Origin: an uncultured Clostridia bacterium | Lineage (GTDB): Bacteria; Bacillota; Clostridia; Oscillospirales; CAG-272 | Reading direction: 5' to 3' | DNA length: 64,000 nt | Assembly (NCBI GenBank): GCA_946407735.1 | Contig: CAMJPL010000003.1 | Span: 62,001-126,000, forward strand | Shown: positions 60,892-64,000 of the stretch, piece after piece | Position numbering within the stretch: the first letter of the stretch is position 1 | Layout of the letters: the number at the start of each line of letters is the position of its first letter | Made by a program: the position numbers and the translations under genes | The notes under the pieces: model-generated | Seen by the model: the letters and a program-made list of their open reading frames with translations, nothing else | What the model was told of the DNA's origin: nothing | The model's database searches: none

Positions 60892-60921
60892 CACATCTCT
60901 GTGATCTGCCTGAATGATATG

Positions 60922-60946
60922 AAAAACCGCCCCGCGGCGGTTTTTT
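60922..60946. terminator. Bidirectional terminator after the PII-like gene
   Basis: AAAAACCGCC pairs with GGCGGTTTTT across a CCGC loop, with T- or A-rich flanks on both sides. Confidence 0.85.
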
Positions 60947-60978
60947 CTTATTTACGGATCGTATGATTTCGGCCTCTG

Positions 60979-62337
60979 TCACGCCAGATTCGCCGAGCCG
61001 CCCTCCGACAGCTTTTTCGCTACCGATCTTCCGTCGAGCGAACGCACCGATACACCGGAGCTGATCGAAAGATAAGCGGCGACTCCGGCAGCCTCGCCGA
61101 GCTGGTTGAGGTTTACCATCACCCTCAGAGCGCCGAAAGAGAAGATATCGGCGTTTATCATCCTGCCGACGGCTATGAGATTGTCGTGGCGGACGGGGAC
61201 GAGGCAGGAGAAGGGGAGAGAGTAATACGTCGGGATCGGAAGGCTCTCGTCGATACCGAGCTCACGCCGCCAGCTCCCGGTGACCCTGCCGCCGTCGGCG
61301 AGCTCGGTGTTGAAGCTGCCGTCGAAGTGGTGGAAGGTTATGCTGCCGTCCGGCAGATGCACGTCGACGTTGTATGTCCCGTTCATGACGCAGTCGTCGT
61401 ATCTCTTCCCGAGCAAAAGCTCGAATTGATCGGCTTTTTTCGCCGTTACGTAATGCGCCGTTTCCCTTATGCCTATCGACGAGCAGGAGCTGACGTTCGC
61501 GTATCTTACGCCCTCGGCGCCGTATCTGTTCAGCATCCTTATGACGGCGCGCATCTTGCGCCTGCCCTCTATCTCCGCCTTCGTTAGATCCTCCGCTTTG
61601 TCGGGGATGAGCCCGAGCACATGGGTGTCGGCGCGCATCGTTATGTTTGAGGCGTCGGGTACACGGCAGAACCATCCCCAGTCCTTCTCAAGACCGAATT
61701 CATCGCCGTGATGGCGGATGAGCCTCGTGACGTCGACATGCGACACGTCGCCTTCAAGGAGGAAGCAGGCGCTCGGCGGCTGGATCGTCTGATTGTAGAA
61801 CTTCTCTATCCCGAGATCGCGACAGATATCACCGTCGCCGCTCGCATCGATGAAGAACGAGGCTCTGACGGCTCCGCGGCCGTCCTTGTTCTCTATGATG
61901 ATATATCTGACGCTGCCGTTCTCCTCCATGCATGAGCAGTAAAGGGTGTGAAGCATTACCCTGACGCCGTTTTCGGCGCAGAGCATGTCGAGCTCGGTCT
62001 TGAGCTCGTGAGGATTGAAGAAATGCGAGTCGGCATGATTTTTCCCTCTCGTTTCCGCCGGCTCGACGCGGGACAGGATCTCCTCGGTGAGACCGGCTAT
62101 GATCTGCTTTTCTCCCGACGTGTCGTTCAGCGTGTGCCAGCAGTTCACAAGCCCGGACGTCGCCGTCCCGCCGAGGCATCCCTCACGCTCGATCACGATC
62201 ACGGAAGCGCCGAGGCGCGCCGCCCGGACGGCGGCGAACACTCCGGTGCATGATCCGCCGATGACGCATATATCCGCCTCGGCGACGACAGGGATCTTCT
62301 TCTGCGGTTCCGTTATGAATTCAGCTTCGCGTTCCAT
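60979..62337 (-). CDS. FAD-dependent oxidoreductase (FAD_oxidored family)
   Basis: The N-terminal motif ADICVIGGSCTGVFAAVRAARLG and the next IEREGCLGGTAT bind FAD; the C-terminal NLIAVGRMINAD is the second FAD contact. The GGTATSGLVNCW segment is typical of the FAD_oxidored (PF12831) group, seen in sugar and heparinoid loci with unknown substrate. The real start is ATG 62337, with GGGAGAA 4 bp upstream; the track start adds 8 residues. A TTGAAA-17-TATAAT promoter precedes it. The gene stands alone. Confidence 0.85.
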   Translation of the reverse strand: MEREAEFITEPQKKIPVVAEADICVIGGSCTGVFAAVRAARLGASVIVIEREGCLGGTATSGLVNCWHTLNDTSGEKQIIAGLTEEILSRVEPAETRGKNHADSHFFNPHELKTELDMLCAENGVRVMLHTLYCSCMEENGSVRYIIIENKDGRGAVRASFFIDASGDGDICRDLGIEKFYNQTIQPPSACFLLEGDVSHVDVTRLIRHHGDEFGLEKDWGWFCRVPDASNITMRADTHVLGLIPDKAEDLTKAEIEGRRKMRAVIRMLNRYGAEGVRYANVSSCSSIGIRETAHYVTAKKADQFELLLGKRYDDCVMNGTYNVDVHLPDGSITFHHFDGSFNTELADGGRVTGSWRRELGIDESLPIPTYYSLPFSCLVPVRHDNLIAVGRMINADIFSFGALRVMVNLNQLGEAAGVAAYLSISSGVSVRSLDGRSVAKKLSEGGSANLA

Positions 62338-62389
62338 AATTTCTCCCGAATATAAAGCCATTCATCTTACGCTTCGTCTGTACGGATAT

Positions 62390-62418
62390 ATTATACAGCA
62401 AAACGCCGCCGTTTTCAA
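62390..62418 (-). promoter_or_regulatory. Promoter of the FAD oxidoreductase gene
   Basis: On the minus strand TTGAAA (62418-62413), 17 bp, TATAAT (62395-62390). Confidence 0.75.
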
Positions 62419-62427
62419 TACCCACGG

Positions 62428-62456
62428 CCGAATTCGGGGCCGATCCGGCTTTTTTA
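62428..62456 (+). terminator. Terminator-like hairpin upstream of phoH
   Basis: GCCG and CGGC with an inner TCGG/CCGA pair form a broken stem, followed by TTTTTT on the plus strand. No plus-strand gene ends here, so it may stop antisense read-through before the phoH promoter. Confidence 0.45.
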
Positions 62457-62494
62457 TATGAATACGGATGGGGTTATTATTAACAATAGCCTGT

Positions 62495-62523
62495 TTGACT
62501 TTTCCTTTCGGTTGTGGTATCAT
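62495..62523 (+). promoter_or_regulatory. phoH promoter
   Basis: TTGACT (62495-62500), 17 bp, extended TGG, TATCAT (62518-62523). A second TATAAT follows at 62531-62536. Confidence 0.6.
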
Positions 62524-62575
62524 AATAAGGTATAATTGCCATAAAAATATCGAAGGAGCCGCAGACGAGCATACC

Positions 62576-63670
62576 ATGCCGATAAAATCAGTCCGCGCCG
62601 AAAGCGAGACGCAGATATCGGAAGTTTTCGGCGCATACGACGCGAATATAAAAATCATAGAGGAGATCTTCTCGGTCACGGCCGTGAGCAGATCGGGCCC
62701 CGAGGGCCCGGCGATAGCTCTCGCCGGAAGCGACGAAAACGCCGTTGAAGGAGCCGCGAAGGCGGTGTCGGTCCTCTGCAGGATGAATCTGCTCCAGGGC
62801 GATATCACCGAGCAGACGGCGGCCTATGTCGCCCAGATGATCCGCGACGGCAGGGAGAACGAGCTCGGCACCCTCGACGACGACTGCGTCTGCATAACCG
62901 AGCGCGGCAAGCCGATAAGGGCGAAGACGGTGGGACAGAGGCAGTATATAGAAGCCATCCGCAGCAACACCGTCGTCCTCGGCGTCGGCCCGGCCGGCAC
63001 CGGCAAGACCTTCCTCGCCGTCGCCATGGCGGTCACCGCCCTCAGATCGAAGGAGGTGCAGAGGATAATCCTCACTCGCCCGGCGGTCGAGGCGGGAGAG
63101 AAGCTCGGTTATCTCCCCGGCGATCTGCAGATGAAGATCGAGCCCTATCTCCGCCCGCTGTACGACGCGCTGTACGAGATGATGGGCGTCGAGAATTACA
63201 AAAAGAACGTCGAGCGCGGAGTGATCGAGATCGCGCCGCTCGCCTATATGCGCGGCAGGACGCTCAACGACAGCTTCATCATCCTCGATGAGGCACAGAA
63301 CACGACACCGGAGCAGATGAAGATGTTCCTTACCCGTCTCGGCTACAACTCCAAGGCCGTCGTCACCGGCGACATCACGCAGACCGATCTTCCCGACGGC
63401 GCACATTCTGGCCTCGCGCAGGCATGCGACGTTCTGGAGGGGATAAACGGCATTGCGGTGCACCGCTTCGACGACAAGGATGTCGTGCGTCACAGGCTCG
63501 TGCAGAAGATCATCCTCGCCTACGACAGATATGAGAAAAACAACCGGAGACACGGGTATGCAGGAGAAAAAGTACGTCATTATCACGCGAAACGATCAGA
63601 AGAAGGCCGAATTCACCCCGGCTCAGAGGGCTCTGATCAAAAGAGCGGCGGCGGCGGCGCTGAAAAGTGA
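62576..63670 (+). CDS. phoH: PhoH family ATPase
   Basis: After an N-terminal KH-like region (about residues 1-100), the ATPase domain has Walker A GVGPAGTGKTFLA (about 141), LTRPAVEAGEKLG, LAYMRGRTLNDSFIILDEAQN (Walker B) and TGDITQTDLP. PhoH proteins are linked to RNA metabolism and are usually beside ybeY. I start at ATG 62576 (MPIKSVRAES); the track ORF begins within the promoter region. The frame runs 113 bp into ybeY and ends in a low-complexity Ser/Gly tail, an unusually long overlap. Confidence 0.9.
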   Translation: MPIKSVRAESETQISEVFGAYDANIKIIEEIFSVTAVSRSGPEGPAIALAGSDENAVEGAAKAVSVLCRMNLLQGDITEQTAAYVAQMIRDGRENELGTLDDDCVCITERGKPIRAKTVGQRQYIEAIRSNTVVLGVGPAGTGKTFLAVAMAVTALRSKEVQRIILTRPAVEAGEKLGYLPGDLQMKIEPYLRPLYDALYEMMGVENYKKNVERGVIEIAPLAYMRGRTLNDSFIILDEAQNTTPEQMKMFLTRLGYNSKAVVTGDITQTDLPDGAHSGLAQACDVLEGINGIAVHRFDDKDVVRHRLVQKIILAYDRYEKNNRRHGYAGEKVRHYHAKRSEEGRIHPGSEGSDQKSGGGGAEK

Positions 63671-64000
63671 GGGATACGATCATCCGGCCGAGATCTCCGT
63701 CACCATCGTCGACAACGAGCGGATACACGAGCTGAATCTCGAATACCGCGGCGTCGACAGCGCGACCGACGTCCTCAGCTTCCCGCTGAATGAGAGGGAC
63801 GATATACTGAGCGGCAGTGCCGACAAGGAGCTCGGCGATATCGTCATATCCATCGAAAAGGCGCTGTCGCAGGCGCAGGAATACGGCCACTCAACCGACA
63901 GGGAGCTCGCCTTCCTCACGGTGCATTCGGTGCTCCATCTTCTGGGGTACGATCATATGACCGAAAGCGAGGAAGCGGACATGTTTTCGAGGCAGGAAAA
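63558..64000 (+). CDS. ybeY: Endoribonuclease YbeY (rRNA maturation factor), 3' end outside the window
   Basis: The frame from ATG 63558 (MQEKKYVIITRN) reaches base 64000 without a stop, so it is absent from the track. It has the central SATDVLSFPLNE motif and the zinc site HSVLHLLGYDHM (HxxxHxxxxxH), the signature of YbeY, which acts in 16S rRNA 3' maturation and ribosome quality control. GGAG lies 8 bp before the ATG. It overlaps phoH by 113 bp in another frame; the phoH-ybeY order is conserved in Firmicutes. Confidence 0.93.
   Translation, partial: MQEKKYVIITRNDQKKAEFTPAQRALIKRAAAAALKSEGYDHPAEISVTIVDNERIHELNLEYRGVDSATDVLSFPLNERDDILSGSADKELGDIVISIEKALSQAQEYGHSTDRELAFLTVHSVLHLLGYDHMTESEEADMFSRQE

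Overview
The window looks like a stretch of chromosome from a GC-rich member of the Clostridia, probably an uncultured gut anaerobe of the Oscillospiraceae/Christensenellaceae kind. This rests on established family knowledge: DUF5685 with a J-protein, DUF1538 with a PII-like protein, a G5/3D cell-wall protein, a class C sortase with a Cna-B-type pilin, rplM-rpsI behind a structured leader, and phoH-ybeY. Promoters are clear sigma-A type (TTGACA or TTGAAA, 17 bp, TATAAT, often with an extended TGn -10), ribosome sites are GGAGG-like, and TTG starts are used several times. I see no rRNA, tRNA, CRISPR array, phage or insertion sequence.

Layout. 1-1842 (minus): the edge fragment of an unrecognised protein and a solute-binding-protein gene that has lost its 5' end. 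1843-2310: AT-rich intergenic DNA with two promoters. 2311-5550 (plus): DUF5685, a Cys-tailed J-domain protein, a membrane protein and a 2-hydroxyacid dehydrogenase. 5690-6712: an XRE regulator with a palindromic operator candidate. 6747-11884 (minus): a LytTR response regulator, a soluble GHKL histidine kinase and two tandem ABC exporters; a phased repeat sits just upstream of the exporter promoter. 12107-18787 (plus): a five-gene operon of GH36 alpha-galactosidase, NodB-like deacetylase, Old Yellow Enzyme, SDR and FAD flavoprotein. 18835-22115: lysR diverging from proB-putP across a perfect 27-bp palindrome. 22387-28587 (plus): lipoprotein solute-binding protein, GH116, sugar isomerase/epimerase and Gfo/Idh/MocA dehydrogenase.

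28665-36831: UroD-like protein with sialidase (minus), transaldolase, ABC exporter and thioredoxin (plus), then GH36 with a ComEC-type MBL protein (minus). 37057-42362 (plus): a membrane protein, rplM-rpsI, a G5/3D protein and gdhA. 42422-49245: sortase and pilin, an esterase, a membrane-anchored protein and a secreted SLH/trypsin-like/PPC protease. 49331-54765 (minus): a tight four-gene operon of GHL6-type glycosidase, ceramidase-like hydrolase, DegT aminotransferase and metallophosphoesterase. 54895-55997 (minus): GDSL esterase and low-molecular-weight phosphatase. 56117-60891 (plus): an 843-residue glycosidase, DUF1538 and a PII-like protein. 60979-62337 (minus): an FAD oxidoreductase. 62576-64000 (plus): phoH overlapping ybeY, which runs off the edge.

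Taken together this is the genome of a glycan forager. Several intracellular glycosidases (GH36 twice, GH116, GH33-like, GH106-like, GHL6-like) sit beside sugar-redox enzymes rather than beside complete ABC importers, which suggests modified or conjugated plant or host glycosides. The most interesting unexplained units are the GH36-OYE-SDR-flavoprotein operon, the ceramidase-aminotransferase-phosphoesterase operon, the DUF5685/J-protein/membrane trio and several well-defined operator-like repeats. All functions are read from sequence motifs only; no searches were run.
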